A stretch of DNA of 19,064 nt from Cyclostephanos tholiformis (GCA_036939975.1 JALLPB010000255.1:1-19064), one strand, 5' to 3'; positions 8,855 through 18,600 are shown, numbered from the stretch's first letter. Translations and numbers: made by a program. The notes: generated by a model not told the origin, from the letters alone.

Positions 8855-10108
8855 TTCCCCTGTTCATCACTATTTTTCAAACTGAACCCGAAGATGACGA
8901 CGATGCAAACCACGCAAACCCTCTGAACAGGTTGATGTCTCTCGTTGTTTCCCCCCCCAAATTCACGAAGGGGCATTTGAATGCGAGCTTCCAAAGCTCG
9001 GATCTCGAGACTGGTTTGTTGTATAAATCGACCGAACATTAACCCTTTTTGTACGCTCCACAAGGAAACAGGAAGCTCATCATGGAAGCTGCCACCAAGA
9101 TGGATGAAGAGCGAATTGAGATTAACTGGCGGATTGTCGAAAAAGACAGGAGCAAATTTTCCTCGATGATTAAAAGAGTCGGTCGCGTAAATAGCATGGA
9201 GGAGGTCGCCATGACCTGTGCAAACATGTGTGGCATTCAACTCACAATGGTTGACATCATAGTATGCAAGCCCCTCCTATATCAGTTTGTGTGGAAAATC
9301 ATCCGCTTCATCGAAAATAAAAAAGCAGAAACTTGGATGTGCAATAATTCTGACCGCATTGCGCACTTACCAATGGTCTTCATGGGAAAAATCCACCAGT
9401 TTTATATGCATCTAGCATCCTTCTCGCAGAACTCGATCAACACCAACAAGATCGAAGTCAGTGACCATAAATTCGAGACCAAGATAGTATCCACTGCAGT
9501 GAAACTGGCCGCCAAGTTTTTCAGTAAGATGCAGGAACATGTTGATGACAACTCCATCTCAAAGGAAGTACCAGCTTTTGGAAGGAGTTTTTTTTGTTGA
9601 TGCCGCAGGGGGGGGTTTCATTCACGCACCAAAGGTCGATGAACCAAAAACCCCAGCCACTACCAATCAGCCAGCCGAAGCAAACCCCAATGGCAAGCAT
9701 AAGCCTAATGGTGAAGAACATGATGGCAAGAAGAAACCAAGGAAGGAGTTCTCTGATAAGAGCCTAAAGATGGGCCTCTTCCACATGAAGAAAGGGACCC
9801 CGGCCGTGTAAGCTTTGCCCAACAAGAGCACGCTCAAAGACAGAGCTAGTATCTGTCTGGATTTCTGTTGCCACGACAGAAAGTGCAACTTCAACCATCT
9901 CCTCTGCAAGAACGGCAAACATTACACCAATTGGAAAAATGTGCCCAACAATGACAAGCTATCCCTGCTCAAGCACATGAGTGCCATAGGTCTCATGTGG
10001 CTCGATGCTGAGACGTTCACAAAGCAGAGTTTTTTTATTGCACCTGAGTTTGCACATCTCCTAAGCAATGCAAGCGGCCCAAAACCAAAGGTGAACAAGA
10101 GTACGTGA
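8815..10108 (+). pseudogene. YR-retrotransposon gag-like protein, broken
   Basis: One frame runs from about 8815 through an in-frame TAA (9040) to about 9590. It then shifts by one at a T8 run (about 9589-9596) and continues to 10108 through another TAA at 9812. The N-terminal part includes SPPKFTKGHLNASFQSSDLE. The middle is a predicted helical domain. A Lys/Pro-rich linker leads to a Cys-rich motif at 9854-9898, C-x4-C-x4-C-x3-H, that fits a CCCH-type zinc finger rather than a retroviral CCHC knuckle. A nucleic-acid-binding capsid-like role is inferred. The start codon is unclear. Confidence 0.65.
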
Positions 10109-10837
10109 ACCCACTCAACTTGCATCATCTCTTTCAATGAACTCACGCGGGAAAACAGAAAAAATGTCTCCTTTTCCACTGCCATAAACGATAGAGACAC
10201 AATTTTGAAAAATTCATAATTAATCATTTTCCCTTTCTTTTCATCCTTCATGTATGCTGACCGACGGTTATCATCTCACGAACCTAACAGGAAAAGTGGG
10301 CTTGATTGCAGAACCCTGGATTAATCTACATGATAGAATTAAACCCACTAGTAAGCTGTGTAAGGTCAAACCGAACAAAAATATTAATGAAAGTATTCCA
10401 ACATCAAGCAAATCAAGCACGAATGAGATAAAGAACTTGGAAACACTCGCCTTTGTACCAAATCAGCCCAAAGTATCAGTTGGCATTGACAAGAACTTGA
10501 TCCTATCAGTCTGAACATCAGAATTCTTGCATCAAAAAAGGATTCAAGAGCCAAGCTACAATCATCGCCAAAGGTAAAATACTGCAAGATGAAACCAAGT
10601 TCAAACCTCTATTATTGAGTCAGACACTTGCGCCTCGATAATGTGATGATCTTCCTCATCAAGATGTACAAGCTCTATTTTATGCAAACCGAGCTACTGA
10701 ATTTGAAGTGTATCAACAAATAGTATCATGAGATGATTGACGATGTCCTTTGACTGAGATCCCTTGATTTCATGAGTCTAAGATAGCCAAGACTGAACTA
10801 TGCTGATCAATCAGCAATCCCTCAGGACTGGGCTGAC
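10109..10837 (+). pseudogene. Degenerate gag-to-RT linker
   Basis: A frame at 10254-10514 (starting LTDGYHLTNLTGKVGLIAEP if read without a forced Met) is followed by stop-broken pieces in several frames up to the RT block. It probably encoded the N-terminal extension of the RT polyprotein. No domain is recognised. Confidence 0.4.
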
Positions 10838-12972
10838 ATGGCTACCGCATGCGCCATCCACTACGGACTCCATACGGGCATGGTCATCCGCTACTTGAAG
10901 GGAGAGTACATGGGAGAGAGTAGGAACGCAGACAAAATACTTGCCCCAGTTTCACCCTACATTAGCAAAGTCAACTGTGTGCATATAAAACAAATAATCA
11001 ATCAGGGCTGCCCATCTCATCTAGATTTTGAAGATTATTATGATAACAAGCACACAGTTCTTTGTAAATGTAATCAAAAAACCTTTCTCGAACATCCTGA
11101 AGTCACCGCAAATGCAATGAACAAAGAAGAAAGGAATAGCCATGTCTACCTTTCAGACAATGGATTGTCCATTTCTCACCCTACTGTCGCGCAATGCCCC
11201 AAAGAATCCATGAGAAATATGGGAAGTACAGATTTATCTTCGACTCATCGATGCAATCATTCCCAGATGAAGTTTTTTTGAATCAAGTCACCCCAACGGA
11301 CCAGGAGGTGACTATCAACTTTGGCACTGCAAAGACAAACCTGCTCATCAATATTCTCAATTGGCGTGTCAGTTTTCCCAACAAGGTCATTTACCTCACA
11401 CTAGCTGATATCACTACCTGCTTTTGTTTTCCATGATTAATGGCCAACATTGCCGGTGCATTCGGATTCCCAGCAGAAGATCATTACCATGCATCCACGA
11501 GTCACGTGTTTGGTTCTTACACTCCCGTAAGTTCTTGGGAAGCCTTCAGACAAGGCATACAGAACCTGATCACTGTTTTTTCACAGAGAAGTGACCTGAT
11601 CAAAAAACACAAAGAACTCCTAAATGCTCTGAGTTGGAGCAAGGAGAACTGTACTTGCTCTAATCTTGTACAAGCCTTTCCTTGCAACATTAACATCATT
11701 GTGATAGATTTGAAAGGGAACGTCATCCCAATGACAACGAACATCTACGTTGATGACATACTGGCAGTAGCTGCCCTTTGTAACAACATGATAAGACTTC
11801 TTGCAGCAATTATCAAGGCTATCTTCAAGGTCTGCAGAGCCTCTGACATTGTGGTCCATCAGTGCCCCCTATCACTTGAGAAATGGTCCGAACTAATAGT
11901 TGGACCCAGGCAAATTATACTAGGCCTTATCACTGACACAAACAGGATGACAGTTGGCATCACAGACGAATACATCGAAAGAGTGTGAGAACTAATGAAA
12001 CTTTGGGATCCAAATTGGAGATTTTTTAAAGTCATTGCAATGCAAAAGCTTGTTGGGAAACTAGCTCGTCTAGGAGAAGGTGCCCCATGGATATTCAAAC
12101 TCATGTCCCACCTCTACATATCATTGGCATATGCACTAAAAAGCATTACGGAGCTGTTAAAGGCAAGCTCTAGTGGTTTCCAAGATCTTGCAAAGAATTT
12201 TTTGGGCAAGCAGTCTGATCACCAACACCACATCAAGTTCGCAATGAAGAAGGCCTCAAGGATGATCACTAGACATAACCACAACTATTACATCAACCCA
12301 ACAATGCATGATGAGTTCAATTTCATCTGGCATGCCCTGTCAAAAGACTCAGGAATTTCCTTTGAAACTCCAATTGCACTCTTAATCCCAAGGATACCTA
12401 CTGCATCAATCATTGGCGACAGCTTGTTAGCAGCCTGTGGTGGATATTCAATCACCCTTGAGTTTTGGTGGTATCTCACTTCCCCATCGGATGTGATGAA
12501 AAGAACTCTCCTTCACCTCAAGGACAATTCAGACGAGTTGTTCATTTTGATCAACTGTGTCAAATATGTGACTATAATCATGGATCATTGTGCATCCATT
12601 GTTGTTTTTGCATCACGCAAAATCAAAGATGACCCACACCCAGTTGTTCTGTGTGTAACAGACAACACAAGTGCGCTAAACTGGACCTTGCACACAAGTA
12701 AAAAAGTCTATGATTGGATGTGCTCTTGCGAGGTTCTTCTGTGGACTCATGATTGGGTCAAATGTTGGTGTGAATGCAAAGTGGATCAGCATGATCAAGA
12801 ACGTGATAGCTGATAAGATTTCGAGGCTCAAGAAATTCACTGCTTCTAACTCAAATTCACCTTCATCCCAACCCTATGACTACTCCAACCTTCAACAGGA
12901 ACACGAGGAGCTGAGAGCCTGTTATTTTTTCCAAACGAGTCACAAGCTAGTCTCACTCCTCTGGGAAATATT
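10838..12972 (+). pseudogene. Reverse transcriptase-RNase H of the YR retrotransposon, broken
   Basis: The first block (10838-11190) shifts by one frame near 11160-11195 into KYRFIFDSS, followed by LTLADITTCF (first RT Asp at 11407), GAFGF, and the catalytic YVDD at 11746-11757. In-frame TGA codons sit at 11434 and 11986, both plausible CGA changes. RNase H follows. Its first Asp is at 12418 in GDSLLAACGGYS. The expected Glu is Lys (12562-12564, in NCVKYVT), and further Asp residues lie at 12661 (VTDNTSALNW) and in IADKISRLK. A frameshift lies near the A6 run at about 12698. Together these would make an RNA-dependent DNA polymerase with RNase H. This copy is inactive. Confidence 0.82.
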
Positions 12973-12984
12973 GTTGACACAAAA

Positions 12985-14120
12985 ATGTCCAGACTTAAGT
13001 CTGATTCAGAGCTTGAGACCACAATATTTAGGCAAGCTGTCTATATAAACTTTGCAAGAAGGAATCACATTCCCAATCCCTGTGGCAACAAAAAAGGCTA
13101 TGAGAGAATCATTGCATGTTTCATTGAACAGCTTATGTTTGATCATGACTCTCGCTCCGCCACTGTTCGCGGTTACGTCAAAGCAATCAACACCTTGTTC
13201 CTTCTTTGGAGTTTTGATGCCCCAGCCGACCTGATGGACTGTACAAACATGTGCTATAAGATCATCTTCGCTCAAGAAAAGAAGAAAATATTGCTTGACA
13301 AAGGAGCCCCATTTCACAAGAAATGTTCACTGCCTTGCTCAACCAAGCAAGGGAGTCGTCTGCTGATTCACTCAAAACCGTTGTGGCAGACTGGTTCACC
13401 CTCATTTGAATCACAGGTTTGTGTTGTGCCGAGTATGCACAGAAAACCCAATCAGCTTTTGATGAACACGAATAACCATCAGGGAGACATGTCATTACTA
13501 AGGCATTCATCCCAGGTGACTAGAAATTTTACAACAGCAGACGTCGAGTCATCAACGTTCATAGTCTCCAAGATGACCCATTAGAATTCTCCGCAAGACT
13601 AAAAATCACTTTTAGAATCCAAAAGAACAGGCAAAATGGGCAGATCATCTCTTTGGTTGCCAATAATGACCATGTCAACATCTGCCCAGTTCAAGCTGCA
13701 TACCAAATTTTCCTTCAATCCAAAAGATTGGGACAGTCGGACTCAGAACCCATGGCAGTGTTTGTAAATAAATTTGGCATAACCAGATATCTCACAGGTG
13801 GAAAGATTGCTGACGTCCTATGATCCATCACAAAGGCAGTTCATCCGGACTTATCCGCAGATGAAATAAAACGCTTTTCTTCCCATTCAGGAAGAGTTCG
13901 GGCTCTTGTATTGCTAGACAAAGCTGGCATGACTCCAGCCTTCATGAAATCTTGCCTACGTTGGATGGGAGAATCTTACAAGCTATATCTCCGTGACACT
14001 TTGGTAATCCAACACAAACACGTTGATGTTCTTAGGAAAGAGTCTAGTGAAGTTATGCGGCTTCTCGCTTCTTGGACGCAATCAAGACACACTACCAAAC
14101 ATCGTCCCAGTGGATACTGA
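12985..14120 (+). pseudogene. Tyrosine recombinase of the YR retrotransposon, broken
   Basis: The N-terminal core-binding part (FARRNHIPNPCGNKKGYERI, then SATVRGYVKAINTLF) is in one frame. Near 13270-13310 it shifts into the frame of the catalytic domain. That frame carries stops at 13296, 13407, 13473, 13521 and 13821. The catalytic box reads ITGLCCAEYAQ, where recombinases have Gly-Leu-Arg. The Arg position is Cys (TGT at 13422). Box II HSGR (His 13884, Arg 13893), LRW and the presumed nucleophile Tyr at 13986 (YLRDT) are kept. Such enzymes insert the element DNA by a type IB-like strand exchange. This copy cannot be functional. Confidence 0.8.
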
Positions 14121-14288
14121 AATGGGGGAATACTAACCTCCACTTATCACATATTTTCCTTTCCTTTTTCCTTTTTTCTTTTTGCATGCTTGCATCACAT
14201 ATTGGCATTGTCAAAATGACAAGACTAGTTGCATGACCCAGCGTCCTTCTGCTGCAACCTTGGTCACAAGAAGCATACATGCCTAAAT

Positions 14289-14432
14289 GGAGGTTTGGCT
14301 CACATCAGAACTTTTGGGAACCCTTGAAAACTTTCAGTTTTTGGTTCCACATAGTCTAACCAACCAGAGTAATTAGGCCCATTTGAATGCAAACTGGACT
14401 ACTACTCGTTAACGTTTACTATGTGTAATTCT
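14289..14432 (+). repeat. 144-bp direct repeat, copy 1
   Basis: It matches 14923-15066 with about 15 mismatches in 144 positions and no gaps (roughly 90 percent, hand alignment). It lies about 170 bases after the recombinase frame. It fits the B1 part of a split direct repeat. Confidence 0.9.
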
Positions 14433-14922
14433 AGTGCCGCTTCTCTTTCTCTTAGTGGTCTCTTAAGTGACAATGCTAATGTGTGCCATGATTTAAGGCG
14501 CAATGTATTTTTCCATCAAAAAATAGAAAACTGCCAGTAGCCACAAATATGGCGGAGATAAGCAATGGGAATGCACTTTGCTCCCCAACTTCTGGTTGGG
14601 TTAGACAATGTGGCGAGCTCCCAATTGTGAGCAAGTCATGACCAAGATGCTCCTTACTAGAATCATTTTATCATAGTAAATATTACCAAAGGAAACTAGT
14701 AAGGTCTGTCCCTGTGTCTCCCTCATAGCAATTGGAGAGCGCCTCACATTTTTGCCTTTCTTGGTGGGAGAGAATCTGGAGTTCCAAATTCGAAATTCGT
14801 TTTCTCCCCTCTCCTCGCCTCTCCTCTCTCATTATTCTTTTGGCTCTCCCCGGTGAGCCATTACAATTCGATCGCATTGCCATTCGCTTACTCCTTTTTT
14901 TTACACCCACCCACAAATCCCA
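14433..14922. other. Inter-repeat segment of the retroelement
   Basis: This 490-base stretch has no supported gene. In a split-repeat layout it would contain the A2 part. A pyrimidine-rich stretch lies at about 14795-14840. At 14591-14612 a sequence close to CTGGTTGGGTTAGAC-A-ATGTGG resembles the reverse complement of part of the 144-bp repeat. Confidence 0.5.
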
Positions 14923-15066
14923 GGAGGTTTGTCTCATGCCAGAACTTTTGGGAACCCTTGAAAAATTTCAGCGTTTAGTTCCACATAGTCTAACCCACCA
15001 GAGTAATCAGTCCAATTTGAATGCAAACTGGACTACTACTTGTTAACATTTACTATGTGTAGTTCT
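14923..15066 (+). repeat. 144-bp direct repeat, copy 2
   Basis: The offset from copy 1 is exactly 634 bases throughout. Similarity stops at 15066, one base before the left end of the pogo-like element. It fits the terminal B2 part of the YR retrotransposon. Confidence 0.9.
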
Positions 15067-15067
15067 T

Positions 15068-15092
15068 CCGTATCCCACCAGGCATAAGCACC
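15068..15092 (+). repeat. Left terminal inverted repeat
   Basis: It reads CCGTATCCCACCA followed by GGCATAAGCACC. It pairs with 17705-17729, with three mismatches. Confidence 0.8.
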
Positions 15093-15289
15093 ACCACTTC
15101 GACAAAAAGCAAAGGTCCTGTCACCTTAGTTTTTTGGGGGGTTTTCTGGTGGCTGTGTGGGAATTAAAATTCAGTTCTCTCAATTTTCCTATGCATACTG
15201 TTCTCTCATGTGCACATTTAAATTTTAATTTGGCACAAGGCGTGTATCAAACTCACATCTCCAGTCGACAAATTTGTCCATAGAACAGG

Positions 15290-16705
15290 ATGCCTTGCAC
15301 TACCATCGCTTGCCCACCTGGGGGAGCGAGCAGAAGGGTCCGCAAGTGGTATGCTGCCCGCCAGAAGCTCAAGATCCTTGAGGAGTGCAACCGGCTCCAG
15401 GGGTTGAAGAATCTCTCCGTCCACGGTGCTGCTGCCGCCCTCAATGTCAACCACTCTCAGGTCCTTTGCTGGTACAGGGACCGAAAGAAGATTGTTGACT
15501 TCCTTGGCAGGAGGAAGGCGATCAATGATGGGCCCATTGGCCAGCTCAACTGCATCCGTGATGAGCTCCTACTGTGGATCTTTGCCCATCGAGAGCAGGG
15601 GATCGCCGTCACCCTGCCCCACGTCTTCTACAAGGCAACGTCGATCCTCCATCATCATGAGGAGGATGGCGCGGTCAAGGACAAGTCATTTGAGGTGCGC
15701 TTAGGGGCCATCACCCGTTTTGTCACCAAGTACAATTTCATCTATCATGCAAGACAAACAACCAAGTTGCCCGTGGAGGTCTATGGAGAGGCGACAGAGT
15801 TCATGGCAAGGAGTCGCCCGATTCTTTGTGGACCTCAATGCCATCCCTGGTAGATATTGAACATAGAGCCATCCCTGGTGGATATTGAACATCATAGACC
15901 AGATACCGCTCAAAGACCCTTGCAAAGCGAGGCATCAAGACGGTGCACGTCTGAAAGTTCACCTCCGACACAAGGCGCACGATGTGGGCCCTGACTTGCA
16001 GGGTGGCAGGCAAGTTCCTTTGCCCCATGCTCATCTACAAGGGGAAGGCAGACGGGGCAATAGCAAGGAGGGAGCACTCCATGCGCAACCCCACGTCTAT
16101 CTATGCCTGTCAAGCCTCTGCGTGGATGGATGAGGTGGGCATGCTTTGGTGGGCAGAGGAAATCATCATGCCCTACTTGGCGGTGAACTTGCCACCACCC
16201 GGCATTGTCCCAGTCATCCTCCTTGATGCCTACCAATGCCACATGATGCATCGGTAACTGATGCCATCACTGTTCTTGGAATTGAGATCATCAGCATCTC
16301 CGGCGGATGCACTGGCCTCTGTCAGCCCCTCGACATGAGGATTAACAAGCCTTTCAAGGCCCACGTCTGCAACCTTGGGGAGGAATGGACGATTGAAGAG
16401 ATCAATTGCACGGGAATGGTGTATGCACCAATGCGCAAGGACATCTCCAGCTGGGTGGCAGAGGTCGTGTGGGGGATGGAAGGTAAGGTGCTCATGCGTA
16501 ATGCATGGCGCAAGAAAGGGTATGACTGGTTTTTGGAGGAGGGGGGGGAGGATGGCGGGTCTGTTGTCACCGACAACAACGACATGAACAATGACAACAA
16601 CAGGGAGACGAGGTCGATGATGACATGGATGTGGAGGACATGCTGGGGTTTATCCTCAGGATGGGGGACGATAATGGGGGGAGTAATAAATTCATATTAA
16701 ATTAG
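15290..16705 (+). pseudogene. Pogo-like DDD transposase, broken
   Basis: It starts at ATG 15290. Residues about 17-66 form a psq/CENP-B-like helix-turn-helix (RKWYAARQKLKILEE, then LNVNHSQVLCWYRDR). Residues about 90-160 form a second Tc5/CENP-B-type DNA-binding region. The catalytic core follows in shifting frames. The first Asp is in NIIDQIPL (15897). Then come KTLAKRGIKTVHV with a following TGA, MWALTCRVAGKFLCPMLIYK, the second Asp in LLDAYQCH (16225) and the third in GLCQPLDMRINKPF (16332). The spacing is near DD35D. An acidic tail (DDDMDVEDMLGF) leads to a TAG at 16703. A 28-bp tandem duplication disrupts the frame before the first Asp. Intact relatives cut and paste their element at TA sites. 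Confidence 0.8.
15841..15896 (+). repeat. 28-bp tandem duplication in the transposase
   Basis: CCATCCCTGGT(A/G)GATATTGAACAT occurs at 15841 and again at 15869. The period is not a multiple of three, so it breaks the frame just before the first catalytic Asp. Confidence 0.85.
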
Positions 16706-16745
16706 ATCTTATTTTAATATATTACTTCATTACTCATTACTACCC

Positions 16746-17429
16746 TCAATTACGGTTCTTATTTAATGCGGAGATTACCTGCACGTGTACGTATCCACAT
16801 GCATGCCTAACCTTTGCCCGCTCGTTGTGATTGTCATCAAACTCGTTGCCAATGGCAACAACCTGGGCGCAAACCACCAAAGAGGGGTCCCTGCGAAACG
16901 AATGTACGGGGCAGGAACCCAATGCAGCAGCGGTCCTGGCCACCCAATACCCAGTTGACGGTGTAAGCCATCTCCTCGTGGTCACCCTTCCCCAGCTTGT
17001 TGGGGACAAGGATCTGCTGCCAGCGGAAACAAACAACACTGTCCACCTACAGCCCCTCACCACCACAACACCTGTGCTCCTCACAGTGGCGGCCACGGTC
17101 GCCCCGAGCCATCCCAACAACCTCCAAAATCATGGACATCGGGTGGACGGCAGGCAGCGTGGGGCCATCATTTCGAGGAGGGTGGTAGACAGGGTGCTCC
17201 AGCAAAAACCTTTGCGGGAGGCCACCCCCAAGTAAACCGCAGGTGCTTCTCTTTTTGCACTCTTTGCCGGCTTCAATGCCGCGGCAGGCGGAGCGGCATC
17301 TGCCAGCAGTCGCTTCAATGAAGTGGTCACCTCGCACATCCTGCACACACCCACCCACCATGCATTTTCAGGATAGGTGCACGTGCTACACTGCCAGAAT
17401 TGAGGGGGATTGGGGGGATCGGAGGCCAT
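16746..17429 (-). pseudogene. RanBP2-type zinc-finger passenger gene of the transposon, broken
   Basis: The minus-strand frame from ATG 17429 begins MASDPPNPPQFWQCSTCTYP. It holds one RanBP2-like zinc finger: W12, then C14-x2-C17-x11-C29-x2-C32, with the Asn common to the family. An Ala/Lys linker follows. Downstream similarity alternates between two frames. One gives QQILVPNKLGKGDHEE and WVLGGQDRCCIGFLPRTF, the other RRDPSLVVCAQVVAIGNEF. At least two frameshifts are therefore implied. RanBP2 fingers bind RNA, ubiquitin or protein. It lies convergent to the transposase inside the same inverted repeats, so it probably belongs to the element. Its function there is unknown. It might be an accessory DNA-binding or regulatory factor, or captured host sequence. 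Confidence 0.55.
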
Positions 17430-17690
17430 GGTGGATGGTTATGTTGTGAGTCGTGTACACTCACTTTTTTGTTCAATGTGTAATCAGGAGCGAGAAGTGC
17501 ACCATAAATCGCACCCAGGCCCAACCAGGGCACATAGGGGATCAGCAGAAAGCTCTCCTCAATGCGCGAACGAATCCGTCGTGATACCAGCGCGTACATG
17601 TAGAATTAAACGAGATAAAGGCTAATTTGTAATCGGCGAGTAGATAAGCCGGCTAATTATACCTATGATTATGAGAAAATTACGAGAAAT
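17430..17690. other. Non-coding right part of the transposon
   Basis: No gene is supported. It should contain the promoter and 5' UTR of the minus-strand zinc-finger gene. It ends in AT-rich sequence next to the right inverted repeat. Confidence 0.4.
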
Positions 17691-17729
17691 GGTGCTTATG
17701 CCCCGGTGGTTATGCCCCGTGGGATACGG
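17691..17729 (-). repeat. Right terminal inverted repeat with a doubled inner motif
   Basis: Read on the minus strand it is CCGTATCCCACGG, then GGCATAACCACC, then GG, then GGCATAAGCACC. The inner 12-base motif occurs twice here and once at the left end. The outer copy has one mismatch; the inner copy matches the left motif exactly. Confidence 0.8.
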
Positions 17730-18066
17730 TAGAGATAATAAAGAGTACAATCTTCAGCTCCTATTATTTGCCAATGCATTTCTGGCCGTCGTACGTCAAC
17801 CGAAAATCCATTAGGATTAATGAAAAATTANTCATTATCTAGCAAACTACTTCTCTTAATATCAAAAATATCACACCTGTACAGATCGTCTGCGCGTCCG
17901 ACGTTGATCCATGGTAGTACCCCATCCCCTGCCCCGTCCCATGCTGCGTCCCATGATATTATCATCCCCCCCCCATCGTCCCCACCTCAGCCCCCGCCGC
18001 CCCTTATCCCACCATCCCTGCTCCCAACATCGGTTAAGTCCCCAACCTCGCTGTCGCAGTGGGTGA

Positions 18067-18180
18067 TGGCCCGCCCAACTAACAAACCCCCAGCGGTGGC
18101 CCGCCCAACGAACACTACTGCCCGCCAAACGAGCAAACCCTCCGCCCATCAAACGAACCCCCACCGGCGGCCCGCCCAAG
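18067..18180 (+). repeat. Degenerate GCCCGCCCAAC minisatellite
   Basis: About five imperfect units of roughly 24-30 bases built on GCCCGCCCAACNAACAAACC. In one frame they read ARPTNKPPAV, ARPTNTT, ARQTSKPS. Compositional drift makes the borders approximate. Confidence 0.65.
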
Positions 18181-18333
18181 GCCAATGCCAACAAACCCGC
18201 TTGTTGATTGTTATATTTTTTATTTTTTATCGTCAAAACGATACCTCCACGGTCGTCATCAATACCACGATATCGAGCGCAACAATTGTCTGCATCGCAA
18301 TCGCCGCGTCGCGCGTTCGCGCCACCGCTGTGA

Positions 18334-18357
18334 CGATGATGACAATCGTCATCATCG
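18334..18357. repeat. Perfect hairpin
   Basis: CGATGATGAC, a 4-base loop AATC, then GTCATCATCG. It sits in GATGAC-rich simple sequence, so chance formation is likely. Confidence 0.7.
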
Positions 18358-18557
18358 ATGCGATGGCGATTGTTGTGCCAACGACCGGTGGCATGTCCTT
18401 CCCCCGCCCCCAATAACGACGTCATGGCGCATCTGCTGCAGGGAGGAGGAGGGACGACGCCTACGTCGACCGTCGACGCCGCCGTCGCGCGCATGGCTGC
18501 CACCCGGCGCGGCGCTCCTATCACCCGATATCGTTCCGCCACGGTGGCGATCAAGCA

Positions 18558-18600
18558 ACGACGACGACGCCGACGACGACGACGACGCCGCCGCCGACGT
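18558..18600. repeat. (CGA)n trinucleotide tract
   Basis: A run of CGA units with CCG interruptions. It gives Arg or Asp runs depending on frame, which explains the long open frames around it. Confidence 0.9.

Larger units (their letters stand above)
8815..15066 (+). mobile_element. Decayed DIRS/PAT/Ngaro-like (tyrosine recombinase) retrotransposon
   Basis: The order gag, reverse transcriptase, RNase H and tyrosine recombinase with no integrase or protease is diagnostic of YR retrotransposons. All three coding blocks are broken by stops and frameshifts, so the copy is dead. A 144-bp direct repeat pair (14289-14432 and 14923-15066) lies at the 3' end. This fits the B1 and B2 parts of split direct repeats, but the matching 5' A1 part was not found. 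The 5' border is not defined: coding similarity begins near 8815. A pogo-like element abuts the 3' end. To the eye the body is CpG-poor compared with the host flanks. Confidence 0.82.
15068..17729. mobile_element. Decayed pogo-like (Tc1/mariner superfamily) transposon with two genes
   Basis: Terminal inverted repeats at 15068-15092 and 17705-17729 match at about 22 of 25 positions (outer sequence CCGTATCCCAC). They enclose a plus-strand DDD transposase and a convergent minus-strand gene with a RanBP2-type zinc finger. The 3' flank starts TA, the usual target duplication of this superfamily. The 5' flank has TT, one change away. Both genes are broken. The length is 2662 bp. Confidence 0.75.

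Noticed and set aside
8809..9240. 143-residue minus-strand frame
   Set aside because: It is antisense to the gag coding frame, which has recognisable blocks. No domain on the minus strand.
14289..15066. The 144-bp repeats as LTRs
   Set aside because: Both copies lie on the 3' side of the coding region, only 490 bases apart, and the element encodes a tyrosine recombinase rather than an integrase.
17820..18416. 198-residue plus-strand frame
   Set aside because: It begins next to an N and is made of Pro/Ser/Thr runs and biased hydrophobics with no domain.
17871..18554. 227-residue minus-strand frame
   Set aside because: Gly/Arg/Asp runs come from simple sequence and the GC-rich minisatellite. 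No start support or domain.
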